DNA of 50,420 bases from an uncultured Lachnospiraceae bacterium (GCA_951800145.1 CATOJE010000020.1:1-50420); one strand, 5' to 3'; positions 8,578 to 17,125 are shown, counted from the stretch's first letter. Program-made: numbers and translations. Notes: a model not told the origin generated them from the sequence alone.

Positions 8578-8616
8578 ACAGCCGGCCAGGTCAGAGGATG
8601 ACCATGGGCCGGCTGT
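8578..8616. terminator. Terminator-like hairpin between convergent genes
   Basis: ACAGCCGGCC (8578-8587) pairs perfectly with GGCCGGCTGT (8607-8616). It lies between the BI-1 stop (8554) and the 3' end of tmcAL (stop at 8591), overlapping the latter. T-runs are weak on both strands, so bidirectional terminator function is an inference. Confidence 0.5.
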
Positions 8617-9925
8617 ATTCGTTCCACTTCGGGGCCAGATCTCCGTATTGCTGCTCCATCAGGATGTGGTAGACATGGGAGCAGGACACATGCTGATGCC
8701 AGAGGGCTAAGGCATTCCCCTCCAGGATGCGGGGGGCATCGGCTGCCTTGGAAACCAGTGGGATGGCGCTGTGCTCTCCCAGGATGGTCAGGAGAGGGGC
8801 AGAGGAACGCCTCCAGCCCAGGAGCCGGGCATAGCCTTCTTTAAGATTCCGGCGGCAGCGCTCCATATCCTCCTGGCGGATATCCAAAAGGATGTGGAGC
8901 AGCCCGCGGCTGATCCGGGTGTAAGTGTACTGCTTTGTCTTTAAGGCCATAATCCGCTGGGAGAAGGGCTGGGGGGAGAGGGCATTTCGGTTCAGCCGTC
9001 CCTCCAGCTCCGGGGAGATATCGGAAAATTCCCGAAAGGCCCATCCCTGCCGGATGCAGGTGAGAAGCTGGTAGTTTAAGATGGCGGAGCAGTCGTCCGG
9101 GGCTATGGGCAGAAGGGGGCGGTCCCGGTAGAGGGGGTGAAGAATCTCAGGGATCTGGGAAAGGATATCCTGGGAGAGAGGGATGGGAGCTCCCTTATCC
9201 ATAGCCTTCCTGGGGGATTCCAGCAAGGCGGCCCGGATGGCGGAGGCGGAGGCAAAGGAGGGGCCTTCGCCTTCCGGCTGATTTTCCATAGCAGCACAGC
9301 TTTGGCCGCTGCCAGAGTCCCTTCCTAAATGCAGATCGTGATACCCCCGCCCCTTTCTCTGGATTGCCACCGGCGTGATGGAGCTGTTAAGGAGAAGGAG
9401 GGCTTTTAAGTATTCGATCCCTAAAAGATTATTGGGCATGGATGCCTCCTTTAACACAGCCTCCTCCAGGCCGCAGGCTGCCAGGGAAAGCTCCCGGGCT
9501 TTGGGAAAGGGGAGGCCGACGGAGAGATGGCGGCTTAAGGCCTGGCGAAAGGCCGGGGGCTCCTGGGCCAGGAGTCTGGCCACGGCCCACAACGGTTTGA
9601 TATTCCCGGATTCACTGCCAAAGGCAAGGAGGGAGATACAGCCCAGGCCCTCCAGCAGGGAGACGGCCCCTCTGGCAAAGTCCTCCGCGCTGCCGGTGGA
9701 GAAGGGGGCGGGGAGCTCCAGCACCAGGTCCGCGCCTCCCAGCAATGCCATAGAGACCCGCTCCCCGGTTTCAAATAAGGCAGGCTCCCCCCGCTGGACA
9801 AAATTCCCGCTCATGACTACTATAATATAGTCCGCCCCGGTCTGCTGTCGGACCATCTCTATCTGATACTGGTGCCCCAGATGGAAGGGGTTATATTCTG
9901 CGATAATGCCTGCGATTTTCTTCAT
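8591..9925 (-). CDS. tmcAL: tRNA(Met) cytidine acetate ligase (TmcAL, YlbM family)
   Basis: A 444-residue nucleotidyltransferase-superfamily enzyme. TmcAL activates acetate with ATP and acetylates the wobble cytidine of elongator tRNA-Met, which keeps AUG and AUA decoding apart. The N-terminus IIAEYNPFHLGHQYQI contains the HxGH nucleotide-binding motif, followed by VVMSGNFVQRGEPAL and LVLELPAPFSTGSAEDFA. The start is ATG at 9923-9925, which has GGGAGG five bases upstream; frames starting further upstream add unmatched residues. Length matches the family. It is a single-gene reverse unit facing away from pduL. Confidence 0.92.
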   Translation of the reverse strand: MKKIAGIIAEYNPFHLGHQYQIEMVRQQTGADYIIVVMSGNFVQRGEPALFETGERVSMALLGGADLVLELPAPFSTGSAEDFARGAVSLLEGLGCISLLAFGSESGNIKPLWAVARLLAQEPPAFRQALSRHLSVGLPFPKARELSLAACGLEEAVLKEASMPNNLLGIEYLKALLLLNSSITPVAIQRKGRGYHDLHLGRDSGSGQSCAAMENQPEGEGPSFASASAIRAALLESPRKAMDKGAPIPLSQDILSQIPEILHPLYRDRPLLPIAPDDCSAILNYQLLTCIRQGWAFREFSDISPELEGRLNRNALSPQPFSQRIMALKTKQYTYTRISRGLLHILLDIRQEDMERCRRNLKEGYARLLGWRRSSAPLLTILGEHSAIPLVSKAADAPRILEGNALALWHQHVSCSHVYHILMEQQYGDLAPKWNEYSRPMVIL

Positions 9926-9980
9926 AGGATCCTCCCTGGATATGGATAGGCCTGCCATGCTTTGGCATCCCTTCAGCCGA

Positions 9981-10008
9981 AAAGCCAGAGCTATGGCTTT
10001 CTTTTTTT
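9981..10008 (+). terminator. Rho-independent terminator-like hairpin (forward strand)
   Basis: AAAGCCA (9981-9987), a six-base loop and TGGCTTT (9994-10000), followed by CTTTTTTT. No forward gene lies immediately upstream, so it may block antisense readthrough into the pduL promoter about 55 bases further on. Confidence 0.5.
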
Positions 10009-10058
10009 GTATTATAAGGTTGTTTGATAAAAAATGCAAAGTTATTATGGGACAAGTC

Positions 10059-10087
10059 TTGAAAAAAGATTGAAAACCCCCTAAAAT
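10059..10087 (+). promoter_or_regulatory. Sigma-A promoter for pduL-ackA
   Basis: TTGAAA (10059-10064), 17-base spacer, TAAAAT (10082-10087), 62 bases before the pduL start. No operator-like repeat is evident. Confidence 0.7.
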
Positions 10088-10148
10088 AGAGAGTAGAATC
10101 CAGTGAATGCTGGCTAGAATTCATTAAAAAGATAGGAGAGCGAGAAGG

Positions 10149-10718
10149 ATGAAATTTTTAGTAGAAACCTCAGCACGTCACGTACATGTAACAAAGGAAG
10201 ATTTAGAGACTTTATTCGGCGCAGGCTATGAGCTGACCTGGAAGAAGGATCTGTCCCAGCCAGGCCAGTACGCCAGTGAGGAGAGAGTAACTGTGGTTGG
10301 ACCGAAAAAGGAGCTGAAGAATGTATCCATTTTAGGGCCATGCCGCAAGGCTACCCAGGTGGAATTATCCATGACCGACGCCCGCTCCATCGGCGTGGCT
10401 GCTCCTGTAAGGGAGTCCGGCGACTTAGCGGGAAGCGCTCCCTGTAAGATCATCGGGCCTAAGGGGGAGGTAGAGATCTCCGAGGGCGTGATCGTAGCAA
10501 AGCGCCACATCCATGCAACCCTGGCAGAGGCGGAGGCTCTGGGCGTAACTAATGGCCAGATCGTGTCGGTCCGCATCGAGAGCGACGGAAGAAGCCTGAT
10601 CTTTGACGACGTGGTGGTTCGGGCAAGCGACAATTATGCACTGGCGATGCATATCGATACAGATGAGTCCAATGCAGGCGCCTGCACCAGAGACCAGCAG
10701 GGCGAGATCGTGAAATAA
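10149..10718 (+). CDS. pduL: Phosphate propanoyltransferase / PduL-type phosphotransacetylase
   Basis: A 189-residue two-barrel PduL enzyme that interconverts acetyl-CoA (or propanoyl-CoA) and acyl phosphate. Zinc-ligand motifs are visible as SARHVHV near residue 10 and KRHIHA in the second half, and GPCRKATQVE is typical. There is no N-terminal microcompartment targeting extension and no shell genes nearby. This is therefore probably the housekeeping phosphotransacetylase working with the adjacent acetate kinase, replacing Pta. Strong RBS (ATAGGAGAGCGAGAAGG). The gap to ackA is 18 bases. Confidence 0.92.
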   Translation: MKFLVETSARHVHVTKEDLETLFGAGYELTWKKDLSQPGQYASEERVTVVGPKKELKNVSILGPCRKATQVELSMTDARSIGVAAPVRESGDLAGSAPCKIIGPKGEVEISEGVIVAKRHIHATLAEAEALGVTNGQIVSVRIESDGRSLIFDDVVVRASDNYALAMHIDTDESNAGACTRDQQGEIVK

Positions 10719-10736
10719 GGAGGCAGGGAAAATCAT

Positions 10737-11933
10737 ATGAAAATCTTAGTAGTAAACTGTGGAAGCTCTTCCTTAAAATATCAGTTAATCGACATGGCGA
10801 ATGAGAACGTGATTGCCAAGGGCCTGTGTGAAAGAATCGGTATCGAGGGGTCTAAGCTGACCCATCAGCCCGAGGGCAAGGATAAATATGAGGTGGAAAG
10901 CCCCATGCCGGATCATAAGGTGGCGATCCAGATGGTTATGGATGCCCTTCAGGATAAGGATCACGGCGTCATCGCCAGCACCGACGAGATCTCTGCCATC
11001 GGCCACCGGGTACTTCACGGCGGAACCACCTACAGCGAGTCCATCGTAGTGGATGAGGATGTAAAGAAGGTTATCCGGGAGTGCTTTGACTTAGGCCCCT
11101 TACACAACCCGGCAAACCTGATGGGAATCGAGGCCTGCGAGGCCGCTATGCCCGGCAAGCCTAATGTGGCAGTTTGGGACACCGGCTTTGGCATGGCGAT
11201 GCCGGAGAAGGCATATATGTATGCCATTCCCCATGAGTACTATGAGAAGTACGGCGTGCGCCGCTACGGCTTCCACGGAACCAGCCATATGTTCGTGTCC
11301 GGAGAGGCCATTAAGTTCGGCGGCTTAGATCCAAAGACCGCGAAGGTGATTGTATGTCACTTAGGAAACGGCGCCAGCATTTCCGCATCCATCGGCGGAA
11401 AATGTGTGGACACATCCATGGGATTAACCCCTCTGGAGGGCCTGATTATGGGAACCAGAAGCGGCGACATCGACCCGGCAGTGGTACAGTACATCTGCAA
11501 TAAAGAGGGCAAGGATGTGAATGAAGTCTTAAATATCCTGAATAAGAAGTCCGGCGTCCTTGGGATGAGCGGCGGCGTATCCAGCGATTTCAGAGATATC
11601 GAGGCGGCAAAGTCTGCAGGAAATCATCTGGCAGAGGTGGCTCTGGAGGCATTTATCTACCGGGTAGCGAAGTACATCGGCGCTTACACCGCAGCCATGA
11701 ACGGCGTGGACGCTATCGCCTTCACCGCCGGCGTAGGTGAGAATGACAAGGCCAGCAGAAAGGCTATCTGCAGCTACTTGGGATACCTGGGCGTAAAGAT
11801 CGACGATGCGGCCAATGACGTAAGAGGCAAGAACGCCGTGATCTCCGCAGCGGATTCCAAGGTTAAGGTAATGCTTCTTCCGACCAATGAAGAGCTTGCC
11901 ATCGCAAGAGAGACCAAGAGGCTGACGGAGTAA
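10737..11933 (+). CDS. ackA: Acetate kinase
   Basis: A 398-residue ASKHA-fold kinase making acetate and ATP from acetyl phosphate, the substrate-level phosphorylation step of fermentation. The signatures are intact: VNCGSSSLKYQL at the N-terminus, GHRVLHGG, DTGFGMAMPEKAYMY, RRYGFHGTSH, GNGASISA and TAGVGEN. Length is normal. It follows pduL with an AGGAGG-type RBS and is co-transcribed with it. No terminator is obvious in the 114 bases before the next start, but a fresh promoter lies there. Confidence 0.97.
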   Translation: MKILVVNCGSSSLKYQLIDMANENVIAKGLCERIGIEGSKLTHQPEGKDKYEVESPMPDHKVAIQMVMDALQDKDHGVIASTDEISAIGHRVLHGGTTYSESIVVDEDVKKVIRECFDLGPLHNPANLMGIEACEAAMPGKPNVAVWDTGFGMAMPEKAYMYAIPHEYYEKYGVRRYGFHGTSHMFVSGEAIKFGGLDPKTAKVIVCHLGNGASISASIGGKCVDTSMGLTPLEGLIMGTRSGDIDPAVVQYICNKEGKDVNEVLNILNKKSGVLGMSGGVSSDFRDIEAAKSAGNHLAEVALEAFIYRVAKYIGAYTAAMNGVDAIAFTAGVGENDKASRKAICSYLGYLGVKIDDAANDVRGKNAVISAADSKVKVMLLPTNEELAIARETKRLTE

Positions 11934-11989
11934 GGATAAGGAACTGTTACCATATGGGCGTGTCCGGCAATGATTTTTTGAGAATTTTG

Positions 11990-12018
11990 TTGACAAAAAT
12001 TGCACAGGTATGTATAAT
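11990..12018 (+). promoter_or_regulatory. Consensus sigma-A promoter for yceD-rpmF
   Basis: TTGACA (11990-11995), 17-base spacer, TATAAT (12013-12018), 30 bases before the yceD start. A perfect consensus fits a highly expressed ribosomal-protein operon. Confidence 0.88.
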
Positions 12019-12047
12019 ACTAAGAGTGCGTATCGGGAGTATACCAC

Positions 12048-12575
12048 ATGTTAATCAACTTATCAGAGTTGTTTTCCTGCCAAGGAAAAGTGAAAACCTA
12101 TACCCAGGAGCTTGAGATGAAGCAGTTTCCGGGGCCGGGAGGCCTTTATGAGATTGCAGAGAAGGAGCCGGTGGTTCTTACCATCACCCATGTCAAGGAG
12201 AGAAGGCTGTTGGTTTCAGGAGAGGCGAGACTTACTTTGCTTATGCCTTGTGACCGCTGTCTCGAGCCGGTGAAGGTGTCCTTTGCCCTTTCCATAGAGG
12301 AAGAGCTGGACATGAACCAGAGCGAGGAAGAACGGGTAGAAGCGTTGGACGAACAACCCTATATAAGCGGTTATAATCTGGATCCTGACCAGCTGGTTCG
12401 AAACGAGCTGATGCTGAATCTTCCCATGAAGGTTCTCTGCAGGGAGGACTGTAAGGGGATATGCGGCCAGTGCGGGAAGAACTTAAACCAGGGAGCCTGC
12501 GGCTGCGCAGATCAGCCAAGAGACCCCAGGATGGCAGCGATCCAGGATATTTTCAAACGGTATAAGGAGGTGTAA
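12048..12575 (+). CDS. yceD: YceD family protein (DUF177)
   Basis: A 175-residue protein of the DUF177/YceD family, linked to 23S rRNA accumulation and nearly always encoded just before rpmF, as here. Two cysteine pairs are visible: CDRCLEPV near residue 68 and CREDCKGICGQCG near residue 135, which suggests a metal site. The start is ATG 12048, very close to the transcription start, with only a weak GGGAG-like element; homology begins at once with MLINLSELF. Confidence 0.9.
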   Translation: MLINLSELFSCQGKVKTYTQELEMKQFPGPGGLYEIAEKEPVVLTITHVKERRLLVSGEARLTLLMPCDRCLEPVKVSFALSIEEELDMNQSEEERVEALDEQPYISGYNLDPDQLVRNELMLNLPMKVLCREDCKGICGQCGKNLNQGACGCADQPRDPRMAAIQDIFKRYKEV

Positions 12576-12579
12576 ACGT

Positions 12580-12762
12580 ATGTCTATCTGTCCAAAGAAT
12601 AAATCCTCTAAGGCGAGAAGAGATAGCCGCAGAGCGAACTGGAAGATGAGCGTTCCGAATCTGGTAAAGTGCTCCAAGTGCGGTGCTTTGATGATGCCCC
12701 ACAGAGTGTGCAAGGCTTGCGGATCTTATAATAAAAGAGAGATCGTCAGCGTTGAAGATTAA
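12580..12762 (+). CDS. rpmF: 50S ribosomal protein L32
   Basis: A 60-residue ribosomal protein. The N-terminus SICPKNKSSKARRDSRRAN is diagnostic, and a zinc ribbon follows (CSKCG and CKACGSY). The start lies five bases after the yceD stop and uses the AAGGAGGTG that overlaps that stop. A strong terminator follows. Confidence 0.97.
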   Translation: MSICPKNKSSKARRDSRRANWKMSVPNLVKCSKCGALMMPHRVCKACGSYNKREIVSVED

Positions 12763-12800
12763 GATTTGAAAAATTGGCAAAATTGAAAAAAGCTAGGAAA

Positions 12801-13378
12801 CTAAGGGCTTCTGGGGGTTTTTCTCCAGGAGCCTTTGTTTATGACTTTTATTTCTGAAAGAAAGATGGAAGGCTTAACTTGTGTCCTGGTATGTTTATAA
12901 CCTGGTTTTGATGTATGATTCAGTAGATACAGTTTCTCCCGTGCCCGTGTCATGGCCACGTAGAATAACCTGCGTTCTTCTTCCAGTTCAAACTTCTTTT
13001 CTGCCTTTGCGATAGGGGTGTATCCTTCACAACAGTTGATGATAAACACGATATCCCATGGGGGTTCTTTGGAACGGTGCATGGTAGAAAGGATTACGCC
13101 CTGATCAGTCCGCTCCCTCATTTGGCTGCGGTGACAGCGGATATGTGATACTGCGGCCAAATACCATGTGTCACGATCAGCAAAACGCTCCGAGTCGGAT
13201 ACATAGTAATTCAATTTTTCCAGAAGGGTGGAGGAATCCTGACCAGTAAACCCGGCGTATTTGGTCAGATATTTTTGATATCCAATCTGATTGGCAATGC
13301 CGGGCACTTTTTCCTGCAATGTTTTCCCTCTCAGACCGCATAAATCTTTATAGAGCTTTAGGACTTGCTCGACCGAGG
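12801..13378 (-). pseudogene. UvrD/Rep-like DNA helicase, C-terminal fragment
   Basis: The frame encodes the end of a superfamily 1 helicase. VILSTMHRSKEPPWDIVFI corresponds to motif V, and EEERRLFYVAMTRAREKLYLL to motif VI with its arginine finger. Reading upstream past the TTG at 13319, the frame stays coding (VLKLYKDLCGLRGKTLQEKVPG) until about 13,375, where it meets the headless GH1 gene on the opposite strand. Walker A, motifs II-IV and the start are missing, so the fragment cannot be a working helicase. Within motif V, SKEPPWD replaces the usual SKGLEWD, a further sign of drift. Confidence 0.8.
12803..12840 (+). terminator. Rho-independent terminator after rpmF
   Basis: AAGGGCTTCTGG (12803-12814) pairs with CCAGGAGCCTTT (12825-12836), with two G-T pairs and the loop GGGTTTTTCT, followed by GTTT. 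It also underlies the end of the convergent helicase remnant. Confidence 0.75.
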
Positions 13379-14509
13379 ATCGAGTTCTATAATAATCTGA
13401 TCAACAAATGTCTGAAATATCATATGGAACCCATTGTTACCATGTTCCATTTTGATATGCCTGCCGCGCTTGATGAGAGGGGTTCATGGTCTAACAGGGA
13501 TTCTGTTGACTGGTTTATGGAATTCGCGGAGATTCTCTTCAAAGAGTTTGAGGACGGGGTAAAATACTGGCTGACCATTAATGAGCAGAATATCCTGACC
13601 CTGGTGGGACCTGTGATCGGAACTATGGTGCTTCCGAAAGACTGCAGAAATCGGGTTAAGGAAGTCTACCAGCAGAATCATCATATGCTGGTCGCACAGG
13701 CGAAAGCTATGGCTTTGTGCCATAAGATGCTGCCGAAGGCCAAGATCGGGCCGGCTCCCAATATCAGCCTGGTCTATCCGGCATCCTGCAAACCGGAGGA
13801 TATCATCGCTGCTCAGAATGCCAATGCCCTCCGCAACTGGCTGTATCTGGACGCCTACGTGTTCGGCGAGTACAATAACCTGGTATGGGCGTGGTTAAAG
13901 CAGCAGGACGCCTGCCACGATTTCGCGGAGGGTGACAGGGAGATTTTGAAAAATGTCCATCCAGATTTTATCGGCTTCAATTATTACAGCACTTCCACCT
14001 GCGGAGAAAGTGATGGCAAGGCGAGAGACAAGGCTCTTTCCCAGGAAGAAAATAAAAGCGAACCGGGATTTTTCCAAAACGTGGAGAACCCGAATCTTCC
14101 GGTAACGGATTTTGGCTGGAAGATTGATCCCGTGGGCTTCCGCGCCACGATTCGGGAGATGTATTCCAGACATCATCTGCCCATGCTGGTGACGGAGAAC
14201 GGCCTTGGGGCTTATGATAAACTTACCGAGGATGGGAAGGTTCATGATCAGTATCGTATTAAATATCTCCGGGAACATATCGGACAGGTCCAACAGGCCA
14301 TCACCGATGGATGCGTTATGATGGGATATTGCCCCTGGTCAGCCATAGACCTGATCTCTACTCATGAGGGCATGGTGAAACGTTATGGGTTTATCTATGT
14401 AGACAGGGATGAATTGGATATTCGATCGTTAAACCGGGTGAGGAAAGATTCTTTTTACTGGTATAAAAAGGTCATTGCTTCCAATGGGGCAGATCTGACG
14501 GATATGTAA
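13379..14509 (+). pseudogene. GH1 6-phospho-beta-glucosidase lacking its N-terminus
   Basis: The frame matches a GH1 glycosidase from about residue 110 (IEFYNNLINKCLKYHMEPIV) to the natural C-terminus (FYWYKKVIASNG). The acid/base region reads TINEQN instead of the usual NEP(N/Q), the nucleophile is in LVTENGLG, and the C-terminal phosphate site S-x6-KRYG (STHEGMVKRYG) marks a 6-phospho-glycosidase. The first third of the barrel, including the N-terminal substrate strand, is gone; the open frame upstream of 13379 is helicase antisense, so the apparent ATG at 13319 is not genuine. An intact paralogue lies at 38230-39696. Non-functional by inference. Confidence 0.8.
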
Positions 14510-14533
14510 AGATTCATCTTACAAGCATCAAAG

Positions 14534-14568
14534 ACGTAAAGCGCAGCGGGCCGCGCTTTACGTTTTTT
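14534..14568 (+). terminator. Rho-independent terminator after the GH1 remnant
   Basis: ACGTAAAGCGC (14534-14544) and GCGCTTTACGT (14553-14563) form a perfect 11-bp stem followed by TTTTT. A textbook terminator that has outlived its decayed gene. Confidence 0.88.
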
Positions 14569-14691
14569 GACTGATCCCCTATGCGGAGAAGTCAACTCTG
14601 TCCCGGTGTAATGAAGGGCCAAAGGGCACTTGATACAATATGCTTTCCGACCTAAAATGATAAAAAAACAAACATACGGAAAGGGGATAAT

Positions 14692-15066
14692 ATGGCTTTA
14701 CAGGAATGCGGATTGAACTTAAACCGAGTATCAAAGGAACTCCAGCCACATGGAAGCCCTCAATTTCCCTGTGCTGGGTATTCCTCCCACCATAGGGACA
14801 GACAGGAAGATATCATCCCGCGGCACTGCTGATATCAGCGAACGGGAATGCCTGCGCTGCTTCCAAAAAACAATCCAGTCCCCCCAATCCAGTATTTGTT
14901 AAAATACAGGGTGATGCAGGGGGCGGAAATGCTGCTGGGAAATCCGACGGACAGTATTTCAGATATCGCGACCTTATGTGGCTTTGACAGTCCAAGCAAT
15001 TTTTCTAAAATTTTTAAGCGCTTTTATAACTGCGCGCCCCGGGAATACAGACATAGTTCAAAATGA
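14692..15066 (+). pseudogene. AraC-family regulator, internally deleted and frameshifted
   Basis: ATG 14692, with RBS GGAAAGGGG, starts an N-terminal piece (ALQECGLNLNRVSKELQP, then SPQFPCAGYSS) that stops at TGA 14830-14832. Immediately after, in another frame, comes ADISERECLRCFQKTIQ, the start of the AraC DNA-binding domain. The reading shifts again in a C-run near 14,880 to give IQYLLKYRVMQGAEMLL and FDSPSNFSKIFKRFY to the end. About 190 internal residues, including the ligand-binding domain, are lost. The gene probably regulated the adjacent GH1 gene, since this pairing is common. Confidence 0.78.
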
Positions 15067-15124
15067 TGTAAAGAGAGCCCCACCCTGTCTGTCCATGTAA
15101 GCAAAGAATAAATCACATCCTAAG

Positions 15125-15241
15125 GCGATCTTACAGCGTGGGGGAAGTGTTGTGTTGGTCGATCCGCACAGCGGAAAAGAATATGATTTGAAGAATGATA
15201 CTGTTCGGCTGGAGGCCTTTCTGCCCTCATCTCTGCTTTGA
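15125..15241 (+). pseudogene. Unidentified coding remnant
   Basis: A short open reading (AILQRGGSVVLVDPHSGKEY, then DLKNDTVRLEAFLPS and a stop at 15239) looks like the C-terminal beta-sandwich end of a larger enzyme, possibly a carbohydrate-active one. There is no start or RBS. It overlaps the next remnant in a different frame. I cannot assign a family. Confidence 0.3.
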
Positions 15242-15404
15242 GGCAGAGGATATGGATGCGGTTTTAAGGACCCTGGAAGAAAACGAGATCCCGATTCTGG
15301 ACGGATCCAACGAGATTCCGGGATCTGAACGGTGGATTTATTTCACGGATCCGGATCAGAATGTTCTGGAATATATTGTTTGGCTGAATAAGGATAAAAG
15401 ATAG
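15195..15404 (+). pseudogene. VOC/glyoxalase family protein, C-terminal remnant
   Basis: From about 15,225 the frame reads HLCFEAEDMDAVLRTLEEN, ERWIYFTDPDQNVLEYI and a stop. This is the second beta-alpha-beta-beta-beta unit of a vicinal-oxygen-chelate protein, with the terminal metal-ligand glutamate in NVLEYI. The first unit is missing and replaced by unrelated sequence, so the protein cannot form the normal metal site. The stop is 15 bases before the PHP phosphatase start. Confidence 0.6.
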
Positions 15405-15419
15405 AGGAGGATGAGATAA

Positions 15420-16271
15420 ATGAAAACGGATCTGCACGTACATACAGAGTTTAGTGATGATTCTACATACGAGATGGAGCAGGTGGTGAAGGATGCCATC
15501 GCCATGGGCCTGGATGAGATCTGTTTTACGGATCATGTGGACTATGGGATAAAAAAGGATTGGGATGAGCCGGGAGGGATGGTGTACCGCGGGGGCGGTC
15601 CCGGAGAGCCGGAGAACATACCATTGGCGAATGTGGATTACCCGGCTTATTACGAATCCTTTCAGCGGCTCCAGGCGCTTTATGGAGACAAGATCACCCT
15701 GGGACTCGGCATGGAATTCGGGATGCAGGTGTATACTATCGAAAAATATAAGGATCTCTTTAAGCGATATCCTTTTGACTTTATCATCTTGTCGGTGCAT
15801 GAGGTGGAGGATAAGGAGTTCTGGGATCAGGCATTCCAGAGGGGGCGAACTCAGCAGGAGTATAATGAGTGCTATTATGAGGAGATGCTGAGTCTTGTCC
15901 GGGCTTACCATGACTACAGTGTCCTTGGCCATATGGACCTGATCGTCCGGTATGACAAGGCAGGAATCTATCCTTTTGAAAAGCTGCGTCCTGTGATAAC
16001 GGAGATCTTAAAGACCGTGGTCGCAGACGGAAAGGGAATCGAGGTCAATACCTCCAGCCACAGGTACGGACTTAAGGATCTGACTCCATCGAGGAATATT
16101 CTGCAGCTGTACCATGAACTAGGCGGCCGGATCGTCACCATTGGGAGCGACAGCCACAAACCGGCCCATCTGGGCGCGTACATTGAGGAAACCAAGGAGG
16201 AACTCAAGAAGCTGGGCTTTACCGAATACTGCACCTTTAAAAAGATGAAGCCGATCTTTCACGCTCTGTAA
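15420..16271 (+). CDS. Histidinol-phosphatase / PHP domain phosphoesterase (HisJ family)
   Basis: A 283-residue PHP-fold metallophosphoesterase. The motifs are LHVHTEFSDDST (first His pair and Asp), FTDHVDYG, LGMEFG, LSVHEVEDKEF, LGHMDLIVRY and GSDSHKPAHLG, which together supply the three-metal site. HisJ members hydrolyse histidinol phosphate; related PHP proteins act on other phosphates, and no his genes are nearby, so the substrate is not certain. RBS AGAGGAGGATGAG is strong. It is an intact gene among remnants. Confidence 0.85.
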   Translation: MKTDLHVHTEFSDDSTYEMEQVVKDAIAMGLDEICFTDHVDYGIKKDWDEPGGMVYRGGGPGEPENIPLANVDYPAYYESFQRLQALYGDKITLGLGMEFGMQVYTIEKYKDLFKRYPFDFIILSVHEVEDKEFWDQAFQRGRTQQEYNECYYEEMLSLVRAYHDYSVLGHMDLIVRYDKAGIYPFEKLRPVITEILKTVVADGKGIEVNTSSHRYGLKDLTPSRNILQLYHELGGRIVTIGSDSHKPAHLGAYIEETKEELKKLGFTEYCTFKKMKPIFHAL

Positions 16272-16288
16272 TAGGAAACGGGAAAAAG

Positions 16289-16550
16289 ATGAAGTTACTT
16301 TCACTGAAAACGCCTGGGAAGATTATCTTTACTGGCAGAAGATGGACAGGGAAATTGTCCGAAGAGCCAATGGGTTGATGAAAGATATAAAACGAAATAC
16401 GTTTGAGGGGATTGGAAAACCGGAACCATTGAAATTAATCATGGAAACGCATGGGAGTGCGGAATTAAACAGAAGGTAGATATAAGGTCGGATCATTTCA
16501 CAGCAGTACATACAGATTATGTTCGTATCCGGAGTAACAAGGCGATGTAG
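16289..16550 (+). pseudogene. YoeB-family toxin remnant with two frameshifts
   Basis: After codon 2 of the ATG at 16289 one base appears missing. From there the frame reads VTFTENAWEDYLYWQKMD, then GIGKPEPLK, the characteristic start and centre of the YoeB mRNA interferase. The frame then hits TAG at 16477. Shifting frame near 16,437 recovers a C-terminal-like reading ending DYVRIRSNK at 16550. The catalytic C-terminal histidine-tyrosine is not preserved. No YefM-like antitoxin lies upstream (the PHP gene ends there), so this is an orphan, inactivated toxin. Confidence 0.7.
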
Positions 16551-16658
16551 TTTACCTAAATTCGGGAGATAGGCCTCTTCCTTCTATTCCATTGTATAAA
16601 AGGCCGAAAAAGTTTTATCTGCAGACTTTTTAAAGTAACATAGGAAATTTTTTTCTTG

Positions 16659-16664
16659 TATAAT
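16659..16664 (+). promoter_or_regulatory. -10 element before the 59-residue gene
   Basis: TATAAT at 16659-16664, about 31 bases before the start at 16695. The -35 region is A/T-rich without a clear hexamer. Confidence 0.45.
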
Positions 16665-16694
16665 AGTCTCCTATCATTTGGAAAGGAGAAGAAA

Positions 16695-16874
16695 ATGGCT
16701 GAAATTATTGGAGTTGATAGCAAGAAAAGAAAGAGGTATGGGGAGATTATTGCCCGCTTGGGAGAACTTGATAGAATTCTTGGTTATGCCAGGGACGCAG
16801 ATGGAATGTCTTTAAGTCGGCGGGCCATGGAGGATATCCTGCCGTCTAATGGATATCGGCCGGATATTTGGTAG
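16695..16874 (+). CDS. Hypothetical 59-residue protein
   Basis: A short basic-then-acidic protein starting MAEIIGVDSKKRKRYGEI and ending NGYRPDIW, with a helical middle (ARLGELDRILGYARDADG). RBS AAAGGAGAAG is well placed and a -10 box and a strong terminator bracket it, so it looks like a complete one-gene transcription unit. I do not recognise the family. The helical, charged character would suit a small regulator or antitoxin, but nothing proves that. Confidence 0.6.
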   Translation: MAEIIGVDSKKRKRYGEIIARLGELDRILGYARDADGMSLSRRAMEDILPSNGYRPDIW

Positions 16875-16883
16875 AAAAGCGGA

Positions 16884-16922
16884 AAAGCCCTGCGCGGGAT
16901 AGATTGCGCAGGGCTTTGTTTT
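16884..16922 (+). terminator. Rho-independent terminator
   Basis: AAAGCCCTGCGC (16884-16895) and GCGCAGGGCTTT (16906-16917) form a perfect 12-bp stem followed by GTTTT. Confidence 0.9.
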
Positions 16923-17093
16923 AGTTCTTCCTGGGTTCGGCTTTGCGTGCGGCAAAAGATACATGGTCCAGTTTCTGGTGTATATAGTGAATTTGTGTAC
17001 AGGAGCCATAAAGCCAAGGTATGTGAAGGCGGCGGAGGGAAATCAGGTATGTGATGTGGGAATCCGGCCTATGTATGTGGTGGAACAAGCCTA

Positions 17094-17123
17094 TTGACAC
17101 TTCCATTCTCTCTGTGGTACAAT
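17094..17123 (+). promoter_or_regulatory. Promoter of the 103-residue gene
   Basis: TTGACA (17094-17099), 18-base spacer, TACAAT (17118-17123) with an extended -10 (TGG). A LexA-like box follows at once. Confidence 0.75.
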
Positions 17124-17125
17124 AC

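Noticed and set aside
13319-13378. N-terminus of the GH1 gene as suggested by the first ATG
   Set aside because: These 20 codons are antisense to conserved helicase sequence and do not match any GH1 N-terminus.
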